Positions 46,231 through 55,088 of a DNA stretch of 64,000 nt are shown piece by piece. The position numbers and the translations under genes were made by a program. This stretch comes from Parvularculaceae bacterium. GTDB taxonomy: Bacteria > Pseudomonadota > Alphaproteobacteria > Caulobacterales > Parvularculaceae. Positions within the stretch are counted from its first letter, which is position 1. Each line of letters begins with the position of its first letter. The notes beneath the pieces are model-generated. The model did not search any database. It worked only from the letters and a program-made list of their open reading frames with translations, and was not told the origin of the DNA. The stretch is taken from the NCBI GenBank assembly GCA_020446945.1, contig JAGRDS010000001.1, forward strand, positions 175,187-239,186, written 5' to 3'.

Positions 46231-47531
46231 GGAAACAAAGCCGGGCGATGCGCCGCCCCGTCGGCGCGTTTTGCGGTTGGCGCGCGTTTCCTTTCATCGC
46301 ATACTTTCTCAAACGCTTTCGCATAAGCGCGAAGCAGAACAGGCGCCGAGTGCGCCCAGCTGAACCGGGAGACGATGCGTTCGCGCCCGATTTCGCCCAT
46401 ATCGCGGCGCAATTCCGGATCGTTCAGCAAAGTGTCGATCTTCAGCGCAAAGTCGGCGACATTGTCAGGTCGCGCATAAAAGGAAGCGCCGCCGGCGGAC
46501 CGTCGCCCTTCTGTCAGGTCGAATTGCACGATCGGTTTTGCGAGCGCCATATATTCGAGGATCTTGTTCATCGTCGACTTGTCGTTCATCGCGCAGCAGC
46601 GATCAGCGTTTACGCATATGTCGGATTCATTGAGTGCGGCGAGAAAAACCTCGTCGCTGACACGGCCGTAGAAAGTGAAGAAACGCAAGACGCCTTTTTC
46701 CTCCGCAAGCGCTTTCACCGCTTCGAGTTCGGGTCCGTCGCCGATGACAGCGAAATGCGTGTCGTCGCGCCCCAGATGATTGACCAGATGAGATGCAGCG
46801 CCGACTAACAGGTCCAGACCTTCCTGTTTTCCGATTACGCCGACATAACCGACAAGATACCGGCGCCCCGCCTTGATCGACGGATCGCCAGGGCCGATCC
46901 GCATGCGCTCGAGCCGCGGCCCCGAACGAACCACGAATACGCGCTCAGGCGCCATCTTTCCGCGCGTCAGCGCAATCTCGCGATATGAATCATTGGTCGC
47001 AATCGAAATGTCGGCGAGGGCGAAGGTCAATCGCTCCAGCAAAAGCAGCGCGTTATAGAATATTCCGCGCGTTTCGAATTTGGCCTCGAACAGCTCCGGA
47101 CAAAGATCATGATGATCGAATATGAATCTAGCACCGAAGAATAGCTTGAAAAATGCGGCTACGACAAAAATGAGATCGGGCGGGTTGCATGCGTGGATGA
47201 CGTCGAAACCACGTTCCTTGCGGACTTTCAGCGCAAGCCGCATCTGGCCATAGAGCGCGCTCCAGTATTCGCGCAGATATCCGAACCTTGACGATCCGGC
47301 CTCGCAAAGGCTGTGACGGTAAATGTGAACGCCGTCTATCAGCTCGTAATCGGCCATATAGCCCTTGAGCTTCGGCGAAATGACGCTGACCCGATATCCG
47401 GCGTCGGCGAGGGTCGTCGCCTCGGCCCATACGCGCCGGTCAAACGGCACGGGGAGATTTTCAACGATAATAAGAACTTTTCGCGGCGCGCTGTCAGTCA
47501 CCAAGCGCTCCCGTATTGGTTGCATCACCAT
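46227..47531 (-). CDS. Glycosyltransferase family 4, first gene of the exosortase operon
   Basis: 434 residues. PVPFDRRVWAEATTLADAGY is characteristic of a GT4 group acting in exopolysaccharide synthesis; FDVIHACNPPDLIF and FDHHDLCPELFEAKF follow in the N-domain, and the GT-B C-domain has VGYVGVIGKQEGLD, AVIGDGPELEAV and NKILEYMALAKPIVQFD (the E-x7-E-type donor site). It is cytoplasmic or peripherally membrane bound. The upstream 156-bp gap should hold the operon promoter. Confidence 0.88.
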   Translation of the reverse strand: MVMQPIRERLVTDSAPRKVLIIVENLPVPFDRRVWAEATTLADAGYRVSVISPKLKGYMADYELIDGVHIYRHSLCEAGSSRFGYLREYWSALYGQMRLALKVRKERGFDVIHACNPPDLIFVVAAFFKLFFGARFIFDHHDLCPELFEAKFETRGIFYNALLLLERLTFALADISIATNDSYREIALTRGKMAPERVFVVRSGPRLERMRIGPGDPSIKAGRRYLVGYVGVIGKQEGLDLLVGAASHLVNHLGRDDTHFAVIGDGPELEAVKALAEEKGVLRFFTFYGRVSDEVFLAALNESDICVNADRCCAMNDKSTMNKILEYMALAKPIVQFDLTEGRRSAGGASFYARPDNVADFALKIDTLLNDPELRRDMGEIGRERIVSRFSWAHSAPVLLRAYAKAFEKVCDERKRAPTAKRADGAAHRPALFP

Positions 47532-47687
47532 CAGGGCGAGCGCATGTGTTCCGGCGGCGCCGATAGCCGATATCTGTCAACAATGGCGCCCTCACCGCGC
47601 TTTAATCCCGATTTAATCGCGACCCCTCACAATCTGCGCAAATAGAACACGCTTTACTTTCCGTTCTCTGAACGACGGACCGAAGAA

Positions 47688-48314
47688 ATGCGCGGGCGGC
47701 GGCGATTAACAGGGAATTCATCTTTGAAGCGCGCGTTTTGCGCCGCGCTCGCCGGCTCTGTCCTGTTTGGCGGGGCGAGCGCGCAGGCGGCGACCGCTAT
47801 TTATGATTCCTCCATGCCCTATACATCCGGTCCGCTTACGGAATTATCTACCGCCGGCGATGGTCTTGGGCAGCTCGTTCCGCTCGGCGAATGGTTTTCG
47901 CTGCTTTTTTCGCAGCCCTTCGGCGTTTCAAGGTCGGACAGCGTTTCGATCTTCACGCTGGCGCCGCCGCGAGGCGCTGCGCGTGTCAGGATAAGCTTCG
48001 GCGCCTACAATAGCGGCTCACCCATATTCGTCGTCACCAGATCGGTGCGCGCCGGGCGCACGCTGACGGTTAACAATCTCTTTCAACAGGGTTGTTCCGC
48101 GCTCGGCGGGTGCGACTTCATCTTCATATCGACGATACGCCAGCGCCGCGGCGCGAACGGGGCGACGGTCGATTATGTCAGCGTCAATGGAGAAACGACG
48201 GCGGTGACTGCGCCGACGCCCGAACTTTCCGTCTGGTCTATGATGATACTCGCCTTTGGCGGACTTGCCTGGCGGATGAAGGCGCGCAAGCGCTATTCGC
48301 TCTCTTCCGCATAG
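47688..48314 (+). CDS. Secreted protein with variant PEP-CTERM sorting tail
   Basis: 208 residues. A signal peptide (LKRAFCAALAGSVLFGGASAQA, read in parts) ends near residue 34. The mature part is a small beta-rich domain with two cysteines (GCSALGGC). The tail reads TPELSVWSMMI (177-187), a short helix AFGGLAW, and basic RMKARKR (196-202): the layout of a PEP-CTERM signal but with PEL in place of PEP. It is divergent from the exosortase operon, so it is a likely substrate. A TTG at 47724 is an alternative start. The 3' end overlaps the accessory-protein gene by 22 bp. Confidence 0.8.
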   Translation: MRGRRRLTGNSSLKRAFCAALAGSVLFGGASAQAATAIYDSSMPYTSGPLTELSTAGDGLGQLVPLGEWFSLLFSQPFGVSRSDSVSIFTLAPPRGAARVRISFGAYNSGSPIFVVTRSVRAGRTLTVNNLFQQGCSALGGCDFIFISTIRQRRGANGATVDYVSVNGETTAVTAPTPELSVWSMMILAFGGLAWRMKARKRYSLSSA

Positions 48315-48535
48315 GGTTCTCCGGCGATATGCAGGAGATAGAAGGAGCCGGCGATAAGCAGCAGAACCGCGCCGACACCGCCGCCATTATTGCCGAGCCA
48401 GTTTGAAACCGCACAAACGAGCGAAATCAGCATATAGGGCGCGAGCGGCGGATTTTCATTGCGGAAACGGTAAAAGAAGATGCCCGCCGTCGCGATAAAC
48501 AGCGTAACTGACATCAGATCGTAGAGCGTTTCCAT
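48293..48535 (-). CDS. Small membrane protein, XrtV-type sorting accessory candidate
   Basis: 80 residues, three hydrophobic segments: TLYDLMSVTLFIATAGIFFY, APYMLISLVCAVSNWLG and GAVLLLIAGSFYLLHI. The YRFRNENPPLAPY loop and NWLGNNG turn resemble the small proteins annotated as XrtV sorting system accessory proteins; this is recall of a family, not a search. Its position beside a sorting-tail protein and the exosortase operon supports the idea. It overlaps the convergent sorting-tail gene by 22 bp. Confidence 0.65.
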   Translation of the reverse strand: METLYDLMSVTLFIATAGIFFYRFRNENPPLAPYMLISLVCAVSNWLGNNGGGVGAVLLLIAGSFYLLHIAGEPYAEESE

Positions 48536-48617
48536 ATTTGCCCCGCCAACGCTTCCTTGTGGCGGTGAAACGTTAACGGGGCTTTATGCTGAACGTACGA
48601 TTTTTAATCGCGCATTG

Positions 48618-50354
48618 TCATTGGCCGGCGCGCGATGCGTCGCGAATGGCGCGGAATTCGTTATTCTCCCGCCAGTTCGGCCACCCCTCCATTTCAGCGA
48701 CGCGCGCGCCGACTTCGTAAAGGATCTCCATCGTCTCGGCCATGCCGGTCAGATCCCAGTCGTCCGAATATTCGTCCGAGGGCTGATGATACCGGTTCGC
48801 CGTATAGTCGGCGCCGGCGGCGCGGCCGGCCTCCTCGCCGCCGTCGACAAGATCGATGCCCGCGTCAGCATAAAGCATCGGCACGCCGCGCTTTGCAAAA
48901 CTGATGTGGTCCGAGCGATAGAAATATCCCTTTTCCGGCTCTGCGTCCGGACGCAGATAGCGCCCGTGCTCTTTCGCCGTTGCGGCCAGAATGTCCTGCA
49001 GTTCGGAGGCGTCATAGCCGACGACGATAATATCCTTCGTCGGCCCGATCGGCAGAACGCCGTCGATATTGACGCCGCCGGCGATCTGCTTCAGCGGCAC
49101 GGGCGGATTTTCCGCCATATAGGCGGAGCCGAGCAGGCCGGATTCCTCCGCCGTCACCGCTGCAAACAGGATCGACCGGCGCGGGCGCGGCCCGGCCGCG
49201 AATTTTTCCGCAATCTCCAGGATCGCCGCCGTTCCCGTCGCGTTGTCGACGGCGCCGTTATAGATGTGATCTTCGCCGGCGGCCGCCGGGTTGGCGCCCA
49301 GATGATCCCAGTGCGCCATATATAACATATATTCGTCGGGCGCTTCGGCCCCTTTCAGGACGCCGATGACATTGGCGTCGCTGGAGCGCTTGATCTTCTG
49401 CACGATTTTCGCCGACGCCTTGAGATCGCCCATCGCAACCGCTTTGAAGCCGCGTGTTTTCGCCGCCTCCATTTGAGCGTCGAGGTCGAGGCCGGCGGCT
49501 GAGAGCAGTTCTCTGGCTACATCCTTCTGGATCCATCCTTCGAGCATCACGCGGCTCATGCCGTCGTCGCTGCGCTTCAGATCGATCTGCGGGCCGGTGT
49601 TCGAGCCTTCTACGACATTCCAGCCATAAGCGGCGGGCGCGGTGTCGTGAATGATGAGCGCGGCGGCGGCGCCCTGACGGGCGGCTTCCTCGAACTTATA
49701 CGACCAGCGCCCGTAATAGGTCATCGCATTGCCGTTGAAGAGTTCAGGATCCTGCGTCGCGTAACCCGGATCGTTGACGAGAATGACGACCGTCTTTCCC
49801 TTGACGTCGAGACCTTCGTAATCGTTCCATTGATATTCCGGCGCGACGACGCCGTAGCCGACGAAGATCATTTCGCTGTCATCGAAGGCGACTTCCGGCG
49901 CGACGCGCTTGGTGAACCATACGCCTTCGCCGCCATAGCCGATTTCGCGCGTTTCGCCGTTTGTCGCGACGCGCAGATAGGATTGTTCCGGATCGACATT
50001 CGTTTCGACCATATCGGCCGACTGGAACCAGCTGTCGCCGATCGGCTCCAGGCCGAGGCGTTCGAATTCGCCGGCGATGTAGGCGCGTGTTTTCTCGGCG
50101 CCCGGCGTCGTCGGCGCACGACCTTCGAATTCGTCCGAGGCGAGCACCTTGATATGGCGCGCAAGGCCCTCCGGCGTAATGTCGCCTTCAAGAGTTGTAG
50201 CGGGCGCGGCCGCGGATTCAGCTGCGTTGGCGCTTTCGTCGTCCAGCGCGCCGCGCGCCGCATCGTCGACATTCGGCGAGGATGCGGGACCGCCGCAGCC
50301 TGCTAGAACGGCAAGGCCGGCGGCCGCCGCGATTGTAATCCCAAATTGGCGCAT
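48618..50354 (-). CDS. M28 family aminopeptidase-like lipoprotein with PA domain
   Basis: About 578 residues. A lipobox LAGC near residue 20 indicates membrane anchoring, then a Ser/Ala/Asp-rich linker. A protease-associated insert lies around 125-260. The zinc ligands of M28 are visible: HWDHLGANP (His, Asp region), NGAVDNATGTAAI, TAEESGLLGS (catalytic Glu pair), and YHQPSDEY (last His). It would trim peptides in the periplasm. The ATG at 50354 has AGGAG seven bases upstream. The frame is open for 2 kb further upstream, antisense to pckA; I consider that chance. Confidence 0.92.
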   Translation of the reverse strand: MRQFGITIAAAAGLAVLAGCGGPASSPNVDDAARGALDDESANAAESAAAPATTLEGDITPEGLARHIKVLASDEFEGRAPTTPGAEKTRAYIAGEFERLGLEPIGDSWFQSADMVETNVDPEQSYLRVATNGETREIGYGGEGVWFTKRVAPEVAFDDSEMIFVGYGVVAPEYQWNDYEGLDVKGKTVVILVNDPGYATQDPELFNGNAMTYYGRWSYKFEEAARQGAAAALIIHDTAPAAYGWNVVEGSNTGPQIDLKRSDDGMSRVMLEGWIQKDVARELLSAAGLDLDAQMEAAKTRGFKAVAMGDLKASAKIVQKIKRSSDANVIGVLKGAEAPDEYMLYMAHWDHLGANPAAAGEDHIYNGAVDNATGTAAILEIAEKFAAGPRPRRSILFAAVTAEESGLLGSAYMAENPPVPLKQIAGGVNIDGVLPIGPTKDIIVVGYDASELQDILAATAKEHGRYLRPDAEPEKGYFYRSDHISFAKRGVPMLYADAGIDLVDGGEEAGRAAGADYTANRYHQPSDEYSDDWDLTGMAETMEILYEVGARVAEMEGWPNWRENNEFRAIRDASRAGQ

Positions 50355-50398
50355 GCAATTTCTCCTGTAAGGCGAGCGTTTGTCTCGCACGAGGCGGG

Positions 50399-50415
50399 TT
50401 TTTGGATCAAGACCG
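50399..50415. promoter_or_regulatory. First copy of a direct repeat upstream of pckA
   Basis: TTTTTGGATCAAGACCG; 14 of 17 bases match the copy at 50483. The starts are 84 bases apart, eight helical turns at 10.5 bp. Lies between divergent pckA and the M28 gene. Confidence 0.4.
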
Positions 50416-50482
50416 CCAGTGATTCCGGCGTCTGGCGAAATATCGCACCGGAATCGGCGCGGCGAGGGTCGCCTCGGCCCGA

Positions 50483-50499
50483 TTTTTGGATTAATAGCG
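50483..50499. promoter_or_regulatory. Second copy of the direct repeat upstream of pckA
   Basis: TTTTTGGATTAATAGCG, nearer pckA (69 bases before its ATG). It may overlap the pckA promoter. Could serve with the first copy as a paired regulator site for gluconeogenic control; no regulator is identified. Confidence 0.4.
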
Positions 50500-50567
50500 C
50501 GGCAAACAGCGTGGGCCCCCGCCCGCAAGTAAAAAAGTGAACAGGTGTCTCGGGAGGACCCTTCAGA

Positions 50568-52172
50568 ATGAGCGCCAGCATCAAGGCGGTTTCGACCGCC
50601 CTTTCGTCGTTTGAAGACGCAGCCCCGTCGAAATTCCGCAACCTTACCGCCGCCGGATATTACGAACTCGCCGTTCGTCGCGGCGAAGGCGAAATCGCCG
50701 CCGAGGGGCCGCTGGTCGTTAAGACCGGAGAACACACCGGTCGTTCTGCGCAGGACAAATTCACGGTCCGCCATCCGGAGATCGACGCCAAGATCTGGTG
50801 GGACAACTCCAAACCCTGCACGCCGGAACAATTCGACGCGCTGCATCGCGACATGCTCGCGCATGCGGCGGGAAAAGAACTTTTCGCGCAAGACCTGAAA
50901 GGCGGAACGGACAAGGACCATTCGATCGCCGTGCGCGTTTTCACCGAACTCGCCTGGCACTCGCTTTTCATCCAGCATCTTCTCGTGCGCCCCGAAATGG
51001 AAATGCGCGGCTTCGTCACCGGCAAGGCGCCTGATTTCACGATCGTCGATCTGCCAAGTTTTGAGGCCGACCCGGCGCGGCATGGCTGCCGCTCGAAAAC
51101 CGTGATCGCCGTCGATTTCGTCCGGCGCATGGTCCTGATCGGCGGCACGTCCTACGCCGGCGAAATGAAGAAGTCTGTCTTTACGATCCTCAATTTCCTG
51201 CTGCCGGAAAAAGGCGTGATGCCGATGCATTGCTCGGTCAATGTCGGCGCGAGCGAGGACTCGGCGATTTTCTTCGGCCTTTCCGGCACCGGAAAAACGA
51301 CGCTTTCGGCGGACCCGAACCGCGTTCTTATCGGCGACGACGAGCATGGCTGGTCCGAAAACGGCCTCTTCAATTTCGAAGGCGGGTGCTACGCCAAGAT
51401 GATCCGCCTTTCGCCGGAAGCTGAGCCGGAGATCTACGCGACGACGAAGCGTTTCGGCACCGTCCTTGAAAACGTCGTCATGGACCCGAAATCGAGAACG
51501 CTCGACCTTGACGATGCGACGCTGGCGGAAAATTCGCGCGGCGCCTATCCGATCCACTATATTCCAAACGCTTCCGATACAGGGCGCGCGCCGCATCCGA
51601 AAAACATCATCATGTTGACGGCCGACGCTTTCGGCGTTCTGCCTCCGATTGCAAAGCTGACGCCGGATCAGGCGATGTATCACTTCCTTTCGGGCTTCAC
51701 GGCGAAAGTCGCAGGCACGGAAAAAGGTCTCGGCAAGGAGCCGCAGCCGACTTTTTCGACCTGCTTCGGCGCGCCGTTCATGCCGCGTCACCCTTCCGAA
51801 TACGGAAAACTTCTGGGCGAACTGATCGAAAAACACGGCGTCAATTGCTGGCTCGTCAACACCGGCTGGACGGGCGGGCCCTTTGGCGAGGGCTCGCGCA
51901 TGCCGATCAAGGCGACGCGCGCGCTTCTCGCCGCCGCCCTTGACGGATCGCTTTCCGCCGCGCCGATGCGCAGGGATGAAACATTCGGATTCGAAGCGCC
52001 GACGAAAGTCGAAGGCGTCGATGACCGCATCCTGAACCCGCGCGAGACCTGGCGCGATCCGAAAGCCTATGACGAGCAGGCGAACAAACTCGCCGGCATG
52101 TTCATCGAGAATTTCGCAAAGTTCGAATCTTATGTTTCGGAAGGCGTCAGGAGGGCAGCGCCGAAGGCGTAG
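50568..52172 (+). CDS. pckA: Phosphoenolpyruvate carboxykinase (ATP)
   Basis: 534 residues; converts oxaloacetate plus ATP to phosphoenolpyruvate and CO2, the first step of gluconeogenesis. [13 protein letters not shown], the kinase-1 loop [15 protein letters not shown], kinase-2 IGDDEHGW and NFEGGCYAK are all intact. GGGAGG lies upstream. A Rho-independent terminator follows. With aceA in the same window it completes a route for growth on acetate or fatty acids. Confidence 0.98.
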   Translation: MSASIKAVSTALSSFEDAAPSKFRNLTAAGYYELAVRRGEGEIAAEGPLVVKTGEHTGRSAQDKFTVRHPEIDAKIWWDNSKPCTPEQFDALHRDMLAHAAGKELFAQDLKGGTDKDHSIAVRVFTELAWHSLFIQHLLVRPEMEMRGFVTGKAPDFTIVDLPSFEADPARHGCRSKTVIAVDFVRRMVLIGGTSYAGEMKKSVFTILNFLLPEKGVMPMHCSVNVGASEDSAIFFGLSGTGKTTLSADPNRVLIGDDEHGWSENGLFNFEGGCYAKMIRLSPEAEPEIYATTKRFGTVLENVVMDPKSRTLDLDDATLAENSRGAYPIHYIPNASDTGRAPHPKNIIMLTADAFGVLPPIAKLTPDQAMYHFLSGFTAKVAGTEKGLGKEPQPTFSTCFGAPFMPRHPSEYGKLLGELIEKHGVNCWLVNTGWTGGPFGEGSRMPIKATRALLAAALDGSLSAAPMRRDETFGFEAPTKVEGVDDRILNPRETWRDPKAYDEQANKLAGMFIENFAKFESYVSEGVRRAAPKA

Positions 52173-52198
52173 CGCGGCGCGTTCGCGCAACGGGATCG

Positions 52199-52226
52199 GG
52201 CGCCGGTTTTCACCGGCGCCTTTTTT
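52199..52226 (+). terminator. Intrinsic terminator of pckA
   Basis: Perfect 9-bp stem GGCGCCGGT / ACCGGCGCC with a 4-base loop, followed by six T residues, 26 bases past the pckA stop. Confidence 0.93.
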
Positions 52227-52720
52227 CTTGTCCGAGGTGCAGGCGGTTATCGCAATTTGCTTTTTGCGCCCCGAAAATGCGCCGCGCGCGCGAACAAGGC
52301 CGGGGCGCGCGCCGCAAACGGATCCTTCCTGATTCGCGTTTATATTCTCTATACTGAATATTTGCGCCGGCGATGATTGCGCAAATGCGGCGCGATACGA
52401 TTCTTCCATGCGCATTCCTCCTTTCTATCTGGACCCGGCCCCCATTCGATCGGGAGCCTCTTGCGGCGCTCAATTCGCCTGCCATTGTAAGGCCGCTGGA
52501 AAGGGGTGGGATAAGGTGGGGGATAAGTTTGTCCCGAAAGGCCTAGTCATTGAAATTGCTTGACTATTTTTTCGCCTTTTCGGCGAATTTCCGCCTGGCG
52601 CTCTCGCCTTGGGCCGCTTCGGCGCCTTAGAAGGACCGCCGGGCGAATAAAATGGCGCGGCCGGGCGCCGAGCGTTCGCCCGCCTGTATCGAGAAACCGC
52701 ATGAGAGGAGTTGAGACGAC
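52227..52720. other. 494-bp intergenic region between pckA terminator and the DUF885-like gene
   Basis: No gene supported. It holds an inverted repeat ATATTC-N8-GAATAT (52342-52361) in an AT-rich patch that may be a promoter or operator, and a small hairpin TTCGCC-TTTTC-GGCGAA (52571-52587). A 51-codon frame (52408-52563) has no ribosome site and no recognisable features. Confidence 0.5.
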
Positions 52721-54394
52721 ATGAGTTTGAAAATCACCGCCATCGCGCTCGCCGGGCTCGCCGCCATGACCGGCGCCGCGGAGGCCAGGAACTCCCACGC
52801 GGATCTTGTGAAACTCTGGCGCGAATGGCGCGCCTTTGAGGCGCCGGTCGTAGAAAACTGCGCGCCCGATTATACGCCGGCGCGAATGGCGCAGAAGGCC
52901 GAGAGCCTTGCGGATTTCCAAAAACGCCTCGCCGCGATCAGGACAGACAATTGGAGTACGGATAAAAAAGCCGATCACCGCCTCGTCGAAGCGGAGATGA
53001 ACGGCCTCGATTTCGATTTGCGCGTCCTGCAGCCATGGGCGCGCGATCCCTCCTTTTATGCGATCGTCTTCGCCGAGGAGAGCGACGTTCCCGAACATGA
53101 AGGACCGAATGCGCGTCCGGCGATCGACCTTTACGAATATTCCTATCCGCTTTCGAAGAGCGACCAGCGCGAACTCGCCTGCCGCATCGGCGCGGTTCCC
53201 GCGCTGCTGGAACAGGCGAAGAAAAATCTCGAAAACTCGAACGCGCGTGACCTTTGGGCCTACGCCGATCGCGCTTTCCGCTGGCAGGCGGGCGCGCTGG
53301 ACGGGCTTGAGGCGGGAACGCTTGAAATGCGCACGCTGGACGGGCCCGTGAAAGGCTCTCTTGACGGGGCGAGCGATGAATTGCGCGCCGCCGTCGACGC
53401 CGCGCAGGAAGCGACCGCGCAGTTTCGCAGCTGGATCGCCGCGCAAGCGCCGTCAAAGACCGGCGTGTCCGGCGTCGGCAAGGAAAATTACGACTGGTAT
53501 ATGAAGAACGTCCATCTCGTCTCTTACGGCTGGGACGAGCAGGTCGCGCTGTTGCGCCGCGAACTTGAACGCGCGCGCGCATCGCTCGCGCTCGAAGAAT
53601 TCAACAATCGCGATCTTCCCGCGCAAGAGCCGGTCGATGAAGAAGCGGCATGGGCCGAAATGGCGAAAGGGCGCATGAATGCGTTCGCCGATTTCCTGAT
53701 CGGAAATGACCTTGTCGCCGACAAGGACTATTATCGTAAAGCGCTCGACGAACAGATCGGCGGATTCACGCCGCCTGAGGACCGCAATTTCTTCACCATC
53801 GGCGCGGCGATCGATCCGATGCCGCTCTACACGCATTTCTATCACTGGATAGAACTGGCGCGCCGCGAGCATGAGCCGCAAAAGAACCCGATCCGCGCAG
53901 CCGAACCCTTGTACGACATTTACGATTCGCGTTCGGAAGGTCTGGCGACGGCCGTCGAGGAATTGTTCATGCATGCCGGACTTTACGCGGACAGCCCGCG
54001 CAGCCGCGAAATCGTCTGGATCATGCTCGCCAATCGCGCCGCACGCGGGCTCGCCTCGCTCTATGTGCAGTCGAACGACATGACGCTTGCGGAGGCGGGG
54101 AAGTTTCACGCGCGCTGGACGCCCCGCGCATGGTCCGACCCGACAAGCGATCTCGTAGGGTTTGAGCAGCTTTTGTATCTGCGCCAGCCCGGTTATGGAA
54201 CGAGTTATGTCGCCGGCAAACTCGAACTCGATCGCCTCATCAGCGATTACGCCTTCGCAAAGGAGCAAAAAGGCGAGGAATTCAGCCTGCCGACATTTTT
54301 CCGCGACATGAATGAATCCGGCGTCATTCCGTTTTCACTCATCCGTCAGGAAATCGCGCCGGCGGCAAGCGACGCCGAAAGCGCAAAAGACTGA
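52721..54394 (+). CDS. DUF885-like secreted protein lacking the HExxxGHH motif
   Basis: 557 residues. A signal peptide (KITAIALAGLAAMTGAAEA) is clear. The C-terminal part follows the DUF885 outline: EGLATAVEELFMHAGLYADS, NRAARGLASLYVQSNDMTLAEA, and LRQPGYGTSYVAGKLELDRL matching the PGQALSYKIG region. The zinc signature found in its relative at 22742-24496 is absent; the nearest His cluster is YTHFYHWIELARREHEP. It is thus probably a divergent or catalytically changed member. GAGGAG precedes the ATG. It leads an operon-like row with trmB. Confidence 0.7.
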   Translation: MSLKITAIALAGLAAMTGAAEARNSHADLVKLWREWRAFEAPVVENCAPDYTPARMAQKAESLADFQKRLAAIRTDNWSTDKKADHRLVEAEMNGLDFDLRVLQPWARDPSFYAIVFAEESDVPEHEGPNARPAIDLYEYSYPLSKSDQRELACRIGAVPALLEQAKKNLENSNARDLWAYADRAFRWQAGALDGLEAGTLEMRTLDGPVKGSLDGASDELRAAVDAAQEATAQFRSWIAAQAPSKTGVSGVGKENYDWYMKNVHLVSYGWDEQVALLRRELERARASLALEEFNNRDLPAQEPVDEEAAWAEMAKGRMNAFADFLIGNDLVADKDYYRKALDEQIGGFTPPEDRNFFTIGAAIDPMPLYTHFYHWIELARREHEPQKNPIRAAEPLYDIYDSRSEGLATAVEELFMHAGLYADSPRSREIVWIMLANRAARGLASLYVQSNDMTLAEAGKFHARWTPRAWSDPTSDLVGFEQLLYLRQPGYGTSYVAGKLELDRLISDYAFAKEQKGEEFSLPTFFRDMNESGVIPFSLIRQEIAPAASDAESAKD

Positions 54395-54398
54395 GAGA

Positions 54399-55088
54399 AT
54401 GTCCGCCGATCCGAACTATATTCCGCAGCTTTACGGGCGGTCGAAGGGTCACGCGCTGCGCGCGCGCCATCAGCGTTTGATGGACGAGTTGCTGCCGCGC
54501 GTATCCACGCCGGATCCGCAGGCGGGCGCGATCGATCTCGGCGCGCTGTTTCCGCAGGCGTCGCAATTCGCGCTTGAAGTCGGCTTCGGCGGCGGCGAAC
54601 ATCTCGCATGGCAGGCCGCACATGCGCCGGATACCGGGTTCATCGGCGCGGAACCTTTCATCAACGGCGTTGCGAAATTGCTGACGCTCATCGACGAACA
54701 GGGGCTCGGCAATATCCGCGTCCTGCATGGCGATGCGCGCCCGCTGATCGACGCGCTGCCGCCGGCGCGCCTGTCGCGCATTTTTGTTCTCCATCCAGAC
54801 CCATGGCCGAAGAAACGCCATTACAAGAGACGGATGATCTCGCCCTGGTTCTTCCAGCGCGCCGCGCGGCTGCTGAAGCCCGGCGGAAGCCTGCGCGTCG
54901 CTTCGGATATTCCCGACTACGTTCGCTGGACCTTGATGCATGCAAGGCGGGCCGAAGGATTTGAGTGGACCGCCGAGCGCGCCGCCGACTGGAAGGAGCG
55001 CCCCGCCGACTGGCCGCGCACGCGCTATGAGGCCAAGGCGGTCAGGGAGGGGCGTGCGCCCGCCTATCTCGAGTTCCGGAGAATATGA
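54399..55088 (+). CDS. trmB: tRNA (guanine-N7-)-methyltransferase
   Basis: About 229 residues; methylates G46 in tRNA. LYGRSKGHALRARHQRL is the typical N-terminus, EVGFGGGEHLA is SAM motif I, IGAEPFINGVAKLL follows, and HPDPWPKKRHYKRRM is the family fingerprint. The ATG at 54399 is taken because it follows the previous stop and gives a normal N-terminus, with GAGAG upstream. Overlaps the next gene by 4 bp. Confidence 0.96.
   Translation: MSADPNYIPQLYGRSKGHALRARHQRLMDELLPRVSTPDPQAGAIDLGALFPQASQFALEVGFGGGEHLAWQAAHAPDTGFIGAEPFINGVAKLLTLIDEQGLGNIRVLHGDARPLIDALPPARLSRIFVLHPDPWPKKRHYKRRMISPWFFQRAARLLKPGGSLRVASDIPDYVRWTLMHARRAEGFEWTAERAADWKERPADWPRTRYEAKAVREGRAPAYLEFRRI

Noticed and set aside
50355..52415. 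Reading frame on the minus strand that extends the M28 peptidase by nearly 690 residues
   Set aside because: It is antisense to pckA, lacks family features, and the peptidase has a clear lipoprotein signal and ribosome site at 50354.
52408..52563. 51-codon frame in the gap after pckA
   Set aside because: No ribosome-binding site, no recognised features, and cysteine/proline composition typical of chance frames in GC-rich DNA.
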